Below are positions 1 to 8,863 of a stretch of 64,000 nt of DNA, piece after piece. The notes under the pieces are model-generated. The model saw only the letters and a list, made by a program, of their open reading frames with translations. It ran no database searches and was not told the DNA's origin. The stretch's first letter is position 1, and each line of letters begins with the position of its first letter. The stretch is taken from positions 1-64,000 of the forward strand of contig NZ_BNAW01000003.1 in NCBI RefSeq assembly GCF_014654205.1. Reading direction: 5' to 3'. Source of the DNA: Amycolatopsis bullii (lineage in GTDB: Bacteria > Actinomycetota > Actinomycetes > Mycobacteriales > Pseudonocardiaceae). A program made the translations under genes and the position numbers.

Positions 1-258
1 CCGCCGTTGGTGGATCAGCGGGTCGATCGGGTGCAGGTCAGTGCGGACTCCCGGACACTGCTCGACCTGTCGCGGCGGCGCGCTCTGGCGCTGGACGCGG
101 GTGGGCGGCGGCGGGCTGCCGTGCTCGGCGCGCGGCGCGGCGGCGTCCCGCCAGGACCTGGCCTGGGCCGCGCCCGGCTCCGGCGTCCAGCGCCGCTTGG
201 ACTTCCGGCCGCGCTGCTGCGAGCCGGAGCCGTCGGAGCGGGAGCCGAAGAGTGCCAC
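1..258 (-). CDS. Hypothetical protein, N-terminal 86 residues (runs off window)
   Basis: An open frame on the minus strand begins at a GTG at 258 and stays open to the window edge. An AGG-rich ribosome site lies about 7 bases before the GTG. The visible part is basic and probably disordered: it starts VALFGSRSDGSG, continues with an Arg/Lys-rich stretch, and then has a Pro run near residue 55. I do not recognise the family. It lies downstream of the glutaminyl cyclase gene on the same strand with a 50-base gap, so the two may be cotranscribed. Confidence 0.5.
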   Translation of the reverse strand, partial: MALFGSRSDGSGSQQRGRKSKRRWTPEPGAAQARSWRDAAAPRAEHGSPPPPTRVQRQSAPPRQVEQCPGVRTDLHPIDPLIHQRR

Positions 259-308
259 GTGTCAATCCTGCCTTACCGGGGGCCGGTTCCGCCTGCTCAT
301 CCGTGCTT

Positions 309-1085
309 TCACGCCGGAGCCGGGACGAACCTCACGCGGAACGTGACCGGCCACTGCTTCCCGGTGAGCAGGAAGTCGCCGGTGCCCGGGACGGCGGCGA
401 TACCGTTGAGCACGTCCTCGGTGCCGGTCGCGTTCACCTTCGCACGCAGCTGACCTGCGTCGATCGTCCCGGTGATGCGTCCGGTCGCGGCCTCGACGCG
501 CAGGATCGTGTCGGTGTGCCAAACGTTTGCGTAGACGTCCCCGCCGACGCATTCGAGCTCGTTGAGCTGGTCGCGGCCGACGTCGACGCCCCCGGTGACG
601 GCGAAGGTCGCCGGATCCCGGAACGTCAGCCGCGCGGAGCCGTTGCTCATCACCAGGCGGCCGCCGTCCTGGTGGCACAGGCCCCAGCCTTCGCCCTGGA
701 ACGGGACGCGCCGCAGCTCGGCGAGGGTGGCGGCGTCGCGTTCGATGGCGAAGCCGTCCTGCCAGGTGAGCTGCCACAGCTTCGGCCCGAGGACGGTGAC
801 GCCCTCGCCGAACAGCGGCGACGGCAGCGTGGCCGTGACCCGGGGCGGGCCGCCCGCCGGGCCGGCGGTGAGCATCGACCGGCCGGCGAGCCCGGTGCTC
901 TCGTAGAGCGTGTCACCGGCGAATTCGAGGCCTTCGGTGAAGGCGGCGGGGTCGTGCGGCAGGGTCGCCACGACCTGGACGGTGAGCCGTTCCGGGCCGG
1001 CGGGGTGTTCCGGTTGTTCCGGGGCGCCGGCGCAGCCGCCGAGCGCGGCGGCCATCAGCAGGGCGGTGACGATCGGCGTGCGCAC
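309..1085 (-). CDS. Glutaminyl-peptide cyclotransferase, lipoprotein
   Basis: This is a 258-residue protein of the bacterial/plant-type glutamine cyclotransferase family (PF05096), which converts N-terminal Gln to pyroglutamate. The GTG start gives a lipoprotein signal with the lipobox LGGC at residues 15-18, so it should be anchored outside the membrane. The mature part shows the family's five-bladed propeller features: FTEGLEF near the start, then YESTGLAGRS, GEGVTVLG, LNELECVGG, YANVW and LNGIAA. A much longer open frame exists upstream, but only the segment after the signal peptide matches the family. It diverges from the DUF3027 gene, with 51 bases between the starts. Confidence 0.88.
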   Translation of the reverse strand: MRTPIVTALLMAAALGGCAGAPEQPEHPAGPERLTVQVVATLPHDPAAFTEGLEFAGDTLYESTGLAGRSMLTAGPAGGPPRVTATLPSPLFGEGVTVLGPKLWQLTWQDGFAIERDAATLAELRRVPFQGEGWGLCHQDGGRLVMSNGSARLTFRDPATFAVTGGVDVGRDQLNELECVGGDVYANVWHTDTILRVEAATGRITGTIDAGQLRAKVNATGTEDVLNGIAAVPGTGDFLLTGKQWPVTFRVRFVPAPA

Positions 1086-1136
1086 GTTGAACAGCCTGGC
1101 ACGGGCGCCGCGGATGCGTGCGGCACAATTGGCCGC

Positions 1137-3017
1137 ATGACTCTGCTGCTGACCCTGGACGACGGTTCCGTGCAGCGCAAACTCGCCGATGCGGTGGAGT
1201 TCGCGCGAGCTGCGGTGCTGGAGGACGCACCCGAGGAGCAGCTCGGCGCGCACGTGGGGGTCACCCGCGAGGACGCGGTCACGGCGAGTCACCTGTTCGA
1301 GGCCCAGGTCCCGGGCTACGGAGGCTGGCGCTGGTCGGTCACGGTCGCGGCGGCGGGCGAAGACGAGCCGGTGACGGTCAGTGAGGTCGTGCTGGTGCCG
1401 GGCCCCTCGGCCCTGGTCGCGCCGGCGTGGGTGCCCTGGGAGCGCCGCGTCCGCGCGGGCGACCTCGGAGTCGGCGACATCTTCCCCACGGCGGACGACG
1501 ACCCCCGCCTGGCCCCGGCGTACCTCCAGTCGGACGACCCGGCGGTGGAGGAGGTCGCCCGCGAGGTCGGCCTGGGCCGGGTCCACACGCTGTCCCGTTT
1601 CGGCCGCACGGAGGCGGCGGCCCGCTGGCACGCGGGCGAGTTCGGGCCCCGCTCGGACATGGCCCGCAGCGCGCCGGACGTGTGCGGGACGTGCGGGTTC
1701 TTCGTGCCGCTGGCGGGCTCGTTGCGCGGCGTGTTCGGCGTGTGCAGCAACGACATCGCCCCGGCGGACGGCCACGTGGTGGACGTGGAGTACGGGTGCG
1801 GAGCGCACTCGGAGGTGGAGGTCGAGCTGACCTCATCGGTCCCGGTGGCCGAGCTGGTGTACGACGACTCGTTGCTGGACTTCACGCCGGCGCCGGAGAT
1901 CGTGGAGACGGCGGCGGCCGAGCCGGAGACGGGGATCGCGGAGTCGGACGTATCGCCGGCGGAGGTGGAGCCGGAAGCGGCTGCGGAGTCGGTGGGTTCG
2001 GAGACTGCGGAGGTTTCGGAGGTTTCGGCCGCCGAGCCGGAAGCTGCCGTGGAGCCCGAGCAGGCGGGGGAGCCGGTCGCGGAGGCGGTTGCGGCGGAGC
2101 CAGCATCGGCGGTGGCGCCGGACCTGGAGCAGGCGGGGCAGCCGGTTGCGGCGGAGGCCGAGCCGGTTGCGGCGGAAGCCGAGCCGGTGGCGGAGGCCGC
2201 GCCGGAAGCAGCATCGGCGGCCGAGCCGGAGGCATCGGTGGAGGCTCGCGAGGTCACTGAGCCGGGTGAAGCAGCGGAAGCCCTTGAGGCGGTGGCTCCC
2301 GAAGCCGCTGCTTCGGAGGCCGAGCCGGTCGCGACGGAGGCGGTTGCTTCGGTGTCGGCTGAGCCGGTTGCGGCGGAGGCCGGGCCGGAAGCAGCATCGG
2401 CGGCGGCCGCGGAGCCGGAGCAGGCGGTGCCGGTGGCTTCGGAGGCGGCCGATCCGGCGGGATCGGCTGGCGAGCCGGTCGTGGCGGAGGTGCCTGAGCC
2501 GGCGGAAGCCGAGCCGACGCAGGCCGAGGTGACCGATGCGGCCGAGGTGCGGACTGACCCGGACTCGCCCGAAGTGACGGCCGAGCCCGAGGCGGGCGAG
2601 ATCCCGGTGGCTGCGGAGTCCGATGCTGCGGAGGTGGACCCCGTCCCGGCGGAGGTGGCCGATCTCGCTGCCGAGCCGGCGCCCGCCGAGGCGATCGAAG
2701 CGATGAGCGGGCCGCAGGAAGTGGTGGAGTCGGGCCCGGCCGAGGCGCAGGATGCCGTGGTGCCGGAGCCTGCCGAGGCTGAGCCAACTCAGGCCGAGGT
2801 GACGGATGCTGTTGCCACGCCGGAGGCTGCTGAGGGGGAGCCGACTCAGGCTGAGGTGACCGATGCCGCCGCGCCCGAGGCTGAACCGGCTCCGACTGAT
2901 ACCGGTGATGCTCAGGAAGGTGAGCTGCCCCGAGCCGCCCTCACCGGTGAGGTTGTGAGCGAGGCTCTCCCCGCCGATGAAGCGCAAGCCCAGGTCGACG
3001 ACGCCTCCGAACGGTGA
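1137..3017 (+). CDS. DUF3027 family protein with a long acidic Ala/Glu/Pro tail
   Basis: Residues 1 to about 245 match the actinobacterial DUF3027 family. They include the conserved tract APAWVPWERRVRAGDLGVGD and four cysteines near 182, 185, 202 and 221 (CGTC, GVCS, YGCG) that could bind zinc. The remaining 380 or so residues are low-complexity Ala, Glu, Pro and Val, with EPTQAEVTDA repeated three times near the end. Family members I know of are usually below about 320 residues, so the tail is an unusual extension. The stop overlaps the start of the ATPase gene by four bases, suggesting translational coupling. The ATG at 1137 is chosen over in-frame upstream codons because the domain starts MTLLLTLDDG. 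Molecular function is unknown. Confidence 0.85.
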   Translation: MTLLLTLDDGSVQRKLADAVEFARAAVLEDAPEEQLGAHVGVTREDAVTASHLFEAQVPGYGGWRWSVTVAAAGEDEPVTVSEVVLVPGPSALVAPAWVPWERRVRAGDLGVGDIFPTADDDPRLAPAYLQSDDPAVEEVAREVGLGRVHTLSRFGRTEAAARWHAGEFGPRSDMARSAPDVCGTCGFFVPLAGSLRGVFGVCSNDIAPADGHVVDVEYGCGAHSEVEVELTSSVPVAELVYDDSLLDFTPAPEIVETAAAEPETGIAESDVSPAEVEPEAAAESVGSETAEVSEVSAAEPEAAVEPEQAGEPVAEAVAAEPASAVAPDLEQAGQPVAAEAEPVAAEAEPVAEAAPEAASAAEPEASVEAREVTEPGEAAEALEAVAPEAAASEAEPVATEAVASVSAEPVAAEAGPEAASAAAAEPEQAVPVASEAADPAGSAGEPVVAEVPEPAEAEPTQAEVTDAAEVRTDPDSPEVTAEPEAGEIPVAAESDAAEVDPVPAEVADLAAEPAPAEAIEAMSGPQEVVESGPAEAQDAVVPEPAEAEPTQAEVTDAVATPEAAEGEPTQAEVTDAAAPEAEPAPTDTGDAQEGELPRAALTGEVVSEALPADEAQAQVDDASER

Positions 3018-5821
3018 TCGGCGACACCCCTGAGCCGGGCGATCCGTTCGGGACCGCGCGGCTCCGCGAGGCCACCCTGCGCTCCTGGCGGGACTCGCCC
3101 ACCCGGCTCACCGAAGACACCAACGTCGAACGCGACCTCCGGGTCGGCGCCTACCGGGATCGGCTCTTCGTCGAACTCGCGCAGAACGCCGCCGATGCCG
3201 CCATGGCCGGGGGCTCGCCGGGGCGGGTGAAAGTGTCTCTAGTGGACTCCGAACTTCGGTTCGCCAACACCGGCGCGCCGCTCGATGCGCGGGGTGTTGC
3301 CTCGCTCGCGTCGCTGCGGGCTTCCGGCAAGACCGGTGGAACCGTCGGGCGCTTCGGGGTCGGGTTCGCCGCCGTGCGGACCGTTTCCGACGAACCTCGC
3401 GTTGTCTCGAGCACCGGCGGGGTCGCCTTCTCCGCCGAGCGCACCCGGGAAGCCGCCGGGATCGCGGGAGACGTTCCCGTCCTGCGGCTTCCCTGGCCCG
3501 TCCCGGCCGATGTGCCGCCCGGCTTCGACACCGAAGTCCGCCTTCCCCTCCGGGACGGCGTCGATGGGCGTGCTCTCCTCGACGACCTCGCCCAGGACGT
3601 GGCCGATCTGCTGCTTGCCCTGCCCTGGCTGCGCGAATTCGATGTGGACGGTCGTGTTTGGACACGGCAGGACGACGGCGACTTCGTCGAAATTCGGGGC
3701 CCGCAAAGAGAAACGCGCTGGCTGACCCACCGCGATGACGTCGTGTGGGCCGTCCCCGTCGATGCCGATGGCGCACCTCTCCCGCTCGACGAGGACGTTC
3801 TGCACGCTCCCACCCCCACCGACGACGCGCTGTCGCTGCCCGCCCGGCTGCTCGCCTCCGTTCCGGTCGAACCGTCGCGGCGCCGTGCGCTGCCTGGCCC
3901 CGAGCTGGCGCAGGCGCTCGAGGCGGCGGCGAAGGAGTACGTCGGACTCGTAAGGCTGCTTCCGGCCGAACAACGGTTCGCGCTCGTTCCGGCACCCGGG
4001 TTTCCCAAGTCTACTGTGGACAACAAGCTTCGCGACGAAGTCCTGGCGTCCCTCAGTGTGGAACCTTGGCTGTCCACGAAGGACGGCAACGAGGTTTCCG
4101 GTCGGCAGGCGCGGGTGCTCGACGTCGACGCTCCCGGGCTGGCCGTGCTCCTGAAAGACCTCGTGCCGGGGCTGATCGAAGGGCCCGCGCAACTCCTCAA
4201 AGTCGTTGCCGTGCAAGTGATCGGCATCGAAGAGGTGCTGGAGACGCTGACCGGCGTCACTCGGGACCCCGGCTGGTGGCGAGACCTCTACGCGGCCCTG
4301 GCGATCGCCGTCGAGTCGCACGTGCTCGCCGCGGAACGGCTCGACGGCCTGCCCGTTCCCCTGTCCGATGGCCGGACGTTGCCGGGAGCTCGAGGCTGTC
4401 TGCTCGTCGAAGGCTCGGCCGAGCTGCTCGATCTCTTGTCCGATGTGGACATCCCGGGACTGCGGCTGGTGCACCCCGCCGCGTCGCACCCGCTCCTGGA
4501 ACGCTTGGGCGCCAAGCACGCCGACGCCCGCGAGCTGCTCAACGCCGACCAGCTGCGGGACGCCGTCGAGCGCAGTGTCGAGGACGTCCGGTCCGGTTTG
4601 GACGGTACGACGCTCGCCGGGGCCGTGCTGCGGCTGATCGCCGACTGCGGCGACGACGCCCCGCGCTGGGCCGGTGCGCTCGCCCTGCCCGGCACCGATA
4701 CCTGGCGCCGGGCCGACGAACTCGTCCTGCCGACGTCGCCGCTGCTCGACATCTTCGACGAAGAGGTCTTCGAGGAAGACGGCGCGATGGATGTCCTGGA
4801 CGAGGACTTCGCCGGGGACTGGCCACAAAGCACACTCGAAGCCGCCGGCGTGCTCGACTCCTTCGCCGTGGTCGTCGACGACGAACCGCACGAGCCCGAC
4901 CACGACCTGCCCGGCGAAGAAGCCTGGTGGGACTCGCTGCCGGAGCCGCCGTCGACGCTCGTTGCGATCCGGGACCTCGACCTCGTCGGCGATGACGCCT
5001 GGCCCGCGGCCATCAGGCTGCTCGCCGCGCGGCCCGAGACGTGGCACGCCCTGCGCGCGCCGAACGGCCACGCCGCCTGGTGGATCGCGCAGTACGCCGT
5101 GCTGGAAGGCGCCGCGCCGAACGAGTGGCGGCTCCCGGCCGCCGATCTGGCCGGGCTCTTCGACGAGGTCCCCGAGGTCGGCCTGAGCGAAGACCTGCTC
5201 GAAATCGCCGGGGTGCGGAAGAACCTCGCCTTGTCCAGCGTGGACGAAGCCGGCGACCTCCTCGACCGGCTCGCCGACCCGGACCGCGTGGTCTCGCCCG
5301 GGCTGACCACGCGCGCCTACGACGCCGTCGTCGAGTCGGGACTGGAACCGGCAGCGCCGCGCGCCGTGCGAGCCGCCGACGGGTCCGTTGTGGACGACGC
5401 GCTGGTCCTGGACGTGCCGTGGGTCGCCGGAGCGCTCGAGCCCGACCGGTACGTGGTCGCCCCCGAGGATCCGGAGCGGCTCGCGGACCTGCTCGACCTG
5501 CCGCTCGCGAGCACCGAGGAAGCCCGGGTCGTCAGCGAAGGCGAGTACGCGCCCTGGGCCGAGCTTCCCGCGCTGAAACTCGTCGCGGACCAGCTCGGCA
5601 CCCGGCTCCCGGACGGGGGTGTCCTGGTGCACGACCCGCTCACCGTGCGCATCCAGGAGGCCGAGCACGACGTCCAGTGGTGGTCCGATGACCGGCTGCA
5701 CGCGGCCGACACCTCGGAAGGGCTGGCCCGGGCGTTCGCCTGGGCGGCCGGGCGCTGGCCCGACCGGCACCTGATCACGGCGCTGCTCGACGACCCGTCG
5801 CCGCGGACGCTGCTGGCGTAA
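3014..5821 (+). CDS. Sacsin/Hsp90-like ATP-binding protein
   Basis: This is a 935-residue protein with a GHKL ATPase domain at its N-terminus. The N-box is ELAQNAADA around residues 54-62, FANTGAPLD lies near 83-91, and the glycine loop VGRFGVGFAAV lies near 111-121. These fit the sacsin N-terminal ATPase-like group, often annotated as molecular chaperone Hsp90, but the usual Hsp90 middle and C-terminal domains are not recognisable. The rest is Leu-, Asp- and Glu-rich and of unknown fold. The GTG start sits inside the stop of the DUF3027 gene (GTGA). Pairing with DUF3027 suggests the two proteins act together, but this is inference. It should be cytoplasmic. Confidence 0.82.
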   Translation: MIGDTPEPGDPFGTARLREATLRSWRDSPTRLTEDTNVERDLRVGAYRDRLFVELAQNAADAAMAGGSPGRVKVSLVDSELRFANTGAPLDARGVASLASLRASGKTGGTVGRFGVGFAAVRTVSDEPRVVSSTGGVAFSAERTREAAGIAGDVPVLRLPWPVPADVPPGFDTEVRLPLRDGVDGRALLDDLAQDVADLLLALPWLREFDVDGRVWTRQDDGDFVEIRGPQRETRWLTHRDDVVWAVPVDADGAPLPLDEDVLHAPTPTDDALSLPARLLASVPVEPSRRRALPGPELAQALEAAAKEYVGLVRLLPAEQRFALVPAPGFPKSTVDNKLRDEVLASLSVEPWLSTKDGNEVSGRQARVLDVDAPGLAVLLKDLVPGLIEGPAQLLKVVAVQVIGIEEVLETLTGVTRDPGWWRDLYAALAIAVESHVLAAERLDGLPVPLSDGRTLPGARGCLLVEGSAELLDLLSDVDIPGLRLVHPAASHPLLERLGAKHADARELLNADQLRDAVERSVEDVRSGLDGTTLAGAVLRLIADCGDDAPRWAGALALPGTDTWRRADELVLPTSPLLDIFDEEVFEEDGAMDVLDEDFAGDWPQSTLEAAGVLDSFAVVVDDEPHEPDHDLPGEEAWWDSLPEPPSTLVAIRDLDLVGDDAWPAAIRLLAARPETWHALRAPNGHAAWWIAQYAVLEGAAPNEWRLPAADLAGLFDEVPEVGLSEDLLEIAGVRKNLALSSVDEAGDLLDRLADPDRVVSPGLTTRAYDAVVESGLEPAAPRAVRAADGSVVDDALVLDVPWVAGALEPDRYVVAPEDPERLADLLDLPLASTEEARVVSEGEYAPWAELPALKLVADQLGTRLPDGGVLVHDPLTVRIQEAEHDVQWWSDDRLHAADTSEGLARAFAWAAGRWPDRHLITALLDDPSPRTLLA

Positions 5822-5824
5822 CGC

Positions 5825-6091
5825 TCAAAGCCGCTGGGCCGACTTCGAACCGCGGCGGGCAGCCGCGCGCTGCCAGGCGATGATCGCCAGGCCGACGAAG
5901 CCGAGCGCGAACCCGGACAGCGCCGTCTGCACCCACAGCGCCGAAGTCGTGAAGAAGAGCACCACCAGCGCGACAGCCCAGATCGAGGTGCCTACGATCA
6001 CCACCGGCGTCAGGTCGGTCAGCTTCTTGGGCAGCTCCGGCGTGTGCCGCAACGAGCCCGTAACCTCCGGTGGATTGATCGGTTCACTCAC
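5825..6091 (-). CDS. DUF2530 family small membrane protein
   Basis: This 88-residue protein has two hydrophobic helices, about residues 32-50 and 55-72, followed by a basic tail (AWQRAAARRGSKSA). It fits the actinobacterial DUF2530 family. The GTG at 6091 gives the expected N-terminus VSEPINPPEV; longer open reading upstream is rejected because it would run into the promoter of the divergent permease. It is convergent with the ATPase gene with almost no spacer. Function is unknown; it is an inner-membrane protein. Confidence 0.75.
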   Translation of the reverse strand: MSEPINPPEVTGSLRHTPELPKKLTDLTPVVIVGTSIWAVALVVLFFTTSALWVQTALSGFALGFVGLAIIAWQRAAARRGSKSAQRL

Positions 6092-6134
6092 GAGGTGCAG
6101 GGTACTCCGCAGCAGCGAGAGAATGGGCAGGCGA

Positions 6135-7604
6135 ATGGCGGAGCAGGAGACGACCCGCACCGGGACGTCCACACTGGACCGGTTCTTCAAGATCACCGAG
6201 CGGGGGTCGACCGTGCCGCGCGAGCTGCGCGGCGGCCTGGTCACCTTCGTGACGATGGCCTACATCGTGGTGCTGAACCCGCTCATCATCGGCAGTTTCT
6301 CGGCCGACGACGCCGGCGCGCACAAGGACGTCCTCGGCGGCATCCTCCCGGTGCCGCAGGTCGCGGCGGTGACCGCGCTGGTCGCCGGCGTCATGACCAT
6401 CCTCATGGGCCTGATCGCGAACTACCCGTTCGCCATCGCGACCGGCCTGGGCATCAACAGCCTGGTCGCGGTCACCATCGCCCCGCAGATGACCTGGCCC
6501 GAGGCGATGGGCCTGGTGGTCATCGAGGGCGTGATCATCGTGCTGCTCGTGCTCACCGGCTTCCGCACCGCGGTGTTCCGGGCCGTGCCGGCCGCGCTGA
6601 AGTCCGCGATCGCCGTCGGCATCGGCGTGTTCATCTGCCTGATCGGCCTGGTCGACGCCGGGTTCGTGCGACGGCTGCCGGACGCCGCGCACACCACCGT
6701 CCCGGTGGGCCTGGGCATCAACGGCTCGATCGCCTCCTGGCCGACCGCGGTGTTCGTCGTCGGCCTGCTGGTCACCGGCATCCTGGTCGTCCGCAAGGTC
6801 AAGGGCGCGATCCTGATCGGCGTGCTGACCTCGACCGTGCTGGCCATCGTCGTCGAGGCGATCGTCAAAGCCGGGCCGTCGCAGGGCACCAACCCGAAGG
6901 GCTGGAACCTCGGCTACCCGGCGCTGCCGGACCAGGTGCTCGGCCTGCCGAACCTCTCGCTCGTCGGCGACGTCTCGTTCGGCGCCTGGACGCGGCTGCC
7001 GATCATCACCGTCTGCCTGCTGGTGTTCACCCTGGTCCTCGCCGACTTCTTCGACGCGATGGGCACCATGACCGGCCTCGCGAAGGAGGCTGACCTGCTC
7101 CCGGAGGACGGCCAGCTGCCCAACGTCGGCAAGGCGCTGTTCGTCGAAGGCCTCGCGGGCGCGGCCGGCGGGTTCGGCTCGGCCAGCTCGAACACGGTGT
7201 TCGTCGAGTCGGCTTCGGGCATCGCCGAAGGCGCGCGGACGGGCCTGGCGAACGTCGTCACCGGCGTACTGTTCATCGCCGCGATGTTCCTGACGCCGCT
7301 GTACCAGGTGGTGCCGGTCGAGGCGGCCGCCCCGGCGCTGGTCGTGGTCGGCGCGATGCTCATGTCGCAGGTCCGCGACATCGACTTCACCGACTACTCG
7401 ATCGCGCTGCCGGCGTTCCTGACCATCGTCGTCATGCCGTTCACGTACTCGATCGCGAACGGCATCGGCGCCGGGTTCGTCAGCTACGTCGTCATCCGCG
7501 CGGCCACCGGCAAGGCCCGCCAGGTGCACCCGCTGATGTGGGTGATCGCGCTGGCCTTCGTGGCGTACTTCGCGGTCGGGCCGATCCAGGCGGCCTTCCG
7601 GTGA
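6135..7604 (+). CDS. NCS2 (AzgA-type) purine permease
   Basis: This 489-residue polytopic membrane protein of the NCS2 family resembles guanine/hypoxanthine permeases of the AzgA group, which import purines with protons. Family signatures are FVTMAYIVVLNP near the N-terminus, ATGLGINSL, DFFDAMGTMTG near residue 300, and the following GSASSNTVFVESASGIAEGA segment. About 12-14 hydrophobic helices are visible. The start could be ATG 6135 or ATG 6123 (adding MGRR); neither has an ideal ribosome site. It diverges from the DUF2530 gene and converges on the secreted-protein gene at 7605. Confidence 0.9.
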   Translation: MAEQETTRTGTSTLDRFFKITERGSTVPRELRGGLVTFVTMAYIVVLNPLIIGSFSADDAGAHKDVLGGILPVPQVAAVTALVAGVMTILMGLIANYPFAIATGLGINSLVAVTIAPQMTWPEAMGLVVIEGVIIVLLVLTGFRTAVFRAVPAALKSAIAVGIGVFICLIGLVDAGFVRRLPDAAHTTVPVGLGINGSIASWPTAVFVVGLLVTGILVVRKVKGAILIGVLTSTVLAIVVEAIVKAGPSQGTNPKGWNLGYPALPDQVLGLPNLSLVGDVSFGAWTRLPIITVCLLVFTLVLADFFDAMGTMTGLAKEADLLPEDGQLPNVGKALFVEGLAGAAGGFGSASSNTVFVESASGIAEGARTGLANVVTGVLFIAAMFLTPLYQVVPVEAAAPALVVVGAMLMSQVRDIDFTDYSIALPAFLTIVVMPFTYSIANGIGAGFVSYVVIRAATGKARQVHPLMWVIALAFVAYFAVGPIQAAFR

Positions 7605-8183
7605 TCAACCGGCGCCGGTGACCCGCAGCGCCGCGTCGAGGACGCCCCGGTTGCGCTCGAATTCGGCGGGCGGCGCCTCGAACCGGATCGTGATGAGGCG
7701 GTCGCCGACGCCGAGGCCGACCACGGTGATCCGGCGCGGGCTCCCGTCGCGGGTGTCGGTGTAGTCCCACTCCGCGGCGTCGTAGTCGGCGACCGGGGCG
7801 TGTTCGACCACCGAGCCGCCGTGGCCGGCGGCCTTGGCCACGGCGCGCAGGCCGCTCACCGGATCCTCCTGCTCGAGCGCCACCCGGTCGGTCTCGAGCA
7901 GGAGGTCGCCGTGGCGGTAGCTCGCGCGGTCCTTGTCTTCGGTGACGGCCCAGCCGGTCGGGACGGGGATCTCGACGTCGAAGCCACCGGTCCCGCGGCC
8001 GGCCTCGGCCGGGAAGTCGTAGATCTGCTTGGTCTCCCGGTACGGCAGCGTGGTGGCCGTGGGCATCGTCGTCGGCGGCGGTGCGGCCGCCGGGGCGTCG
8101 TCACCGCCGCCCGCGAACTGCGCCACCACGACGGTCAGGGCCGCCGCGCCGACCACGGCCGAGCCCACCAGCTTCTTGTTCAT
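7605..8183 (-). CDS. Exported hypothetical protein
   Basis: This 192-residue protein begins with MNKKL and one hydrophobic segment (about residues 5-22), then a Pro/Thr/Ala linker, then a compact globular domain rich in Asp, Glu and Val. The hydrophobic segment has no lipobox Cys, so it is either a signal peptide or an N-terminal anchor. The domain pattern (VPTGWAVTEDKDRASYRHGD and ITVVGLGVGDRLITIRFEAP) resembles small actinobacterial proteins that predictors describe as PsbP/Mog1-like, but I cannot assign it. It is convergent with the permease gene, the two stops being adjacent. Confidence 0.7.
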   Translation of the reverse strand: MNKKLVGSAVVGAAALTVVVAQFAGGGDDAPAAAPPPTTMPTATTLPYRETKQIYDFPAEAGRGTGGFDVEIPVPTGWAVTEDKDRASYRHGDLLLETDRVALEQEDPVSGLRAVAKAAGHGGSVVEHAPVADYDAAEWDYTDTRDGSPRRITVVGLGVGDRLITIRFEAPPAEFERNRGVLDAALRVTGAG

Positions 8184-8327
8184 CCCGCTCCCCAGTTCTC
8201 TCTGCGGGGAGGACGCGTGAACCGCGGCCAGGTTGCCGAAGTCCGCGGTGGGCGCGATTCGATCTTGCTACGCTGCCGATCATGGAGGCCACGGGGGTGG
8301 CCTCGCTGGATGTCCAAGGGGGAACTG

Positions 8328-8753
8328 ATGCGCAGTCGCGCTGTCTTCTCGGTCCGGAACCGCTCGGTTCAGCGGGTGCTCACCGCGGCGGTCGCGGCGA
8401 CCGGGATCGCCTTCACGGTGCCCGCGGTGGCCGAAGCCGCCCCGGCCGGCGCGTGCTGGGCGGCCGGGTTCTACAAGACGGACCCGGCCGGGCGGCCGCA
8501 CGAGGCGTTCTACTGCGAGAACGAGTCGCCGACGAAGGTCTACAGCAGTGCCGGCTACAGCGGCAGCTACGGCACCATGTACGGCACGCCGAGCTGGTAC
8601 GCCTGCAAGACCGACAACCAGTTCAACGGCGGCGGGCCGCACCCGTACCGCTGGCTCTACACCCAGGCCGACTCGCCGTCCGGCTGGTGGGGATTCGTGC
8701 CGGACAACCACATCATCAGCGAAACCGACACGGTGCCCAACTGCATCTGGTGA
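8328..8753 (+). CDS. Small secreted cysteine- and tyrosine-rich protein
   Basis: This 141-residue protein has a classical signal peptide with Arg at residues 2, 4 and 10, a hydrophobic core and a probable cleavage after AEA near residue 37. The mature part of about 100 residues carries four cysteines (CWAAG, FYCEN, YACKT, NCIW) and many Tyr and Trp, including SSAGYSGSYGTMYGT and SGWWGFVPDNHI. The C-terminal half recalls a small extracellular SH3-like fold, as in other actinobacterial secreted proteins of this size. The ATG at 8328 is preferred because AAGGGGGAA lies just upstream. A terminator follows. No known function. Confidence 0.75.
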   Translation: MRSRAVFSVRNRSVQRVLTAAVAATGIAFTVPAVAEAAPAGACWAAGFYKTDPAGRPHEAFYCENESPTKVYSSAGYSGSYGTMYGTPSWYACKTDNQFNGGGPHPYRWLYTQADSPSGWWGFVPDNHIISETDTVPNCIW

Positions 8754-8761
8754 TCGCGCAG

Positions 8762-8796
8762 CGACGGCCCCGGCCCCTGGTGGACCGGGGCCGTCG
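8762..8796 (+). terminator. Hairpin terminator after the small secreted protein
   Basis: A 12-base perfect stem (CGACGGCCCCGG with its complement) encloses an 11-base loop, starting 8 bases after the stop. It lacks a U-tract, as is common in high-GC actinobacteria. Confidence 0.7.
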
Positions 8797-8851
8797 TGCT
8801 GTCCGGGGTGCCGATGACCAACATCACCCGGTCGGCCGGATATTCGTAAGG

Positions 8852-8863
8852 TATGCTAACTAT
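8852..8863 (+). promoter_or_regulatory. Probable leaderless promoter of the MarR gene
   Basis: A good -10 hexamer, TATGCT, ends six bases before the ATG at 8864, and no ribosome site is visible. The transcript would start at the ATG itself. The surrounding GTAAGGTATGCTAAC is an imperfect dyad (GTAAGG and GCTAAC about TAT), which could be the regulator's own operator. Confidence 0.5.

Noticed and set aside
252..1136. N-terminal extension of the DUF3027 frame
   Set aside because: The frame is open by chance across the divergent glutaminyl cyclase gene and shows only shadow composition before the ATG at 1137.
3239..5770. An 843-codon minus-strand frame opposite the sacsin-like gene
   Set aside because: The composition is Arg/Gly/Val/Gln-rich shadow text, while the plus frame carries GHKL ATPase motifs.
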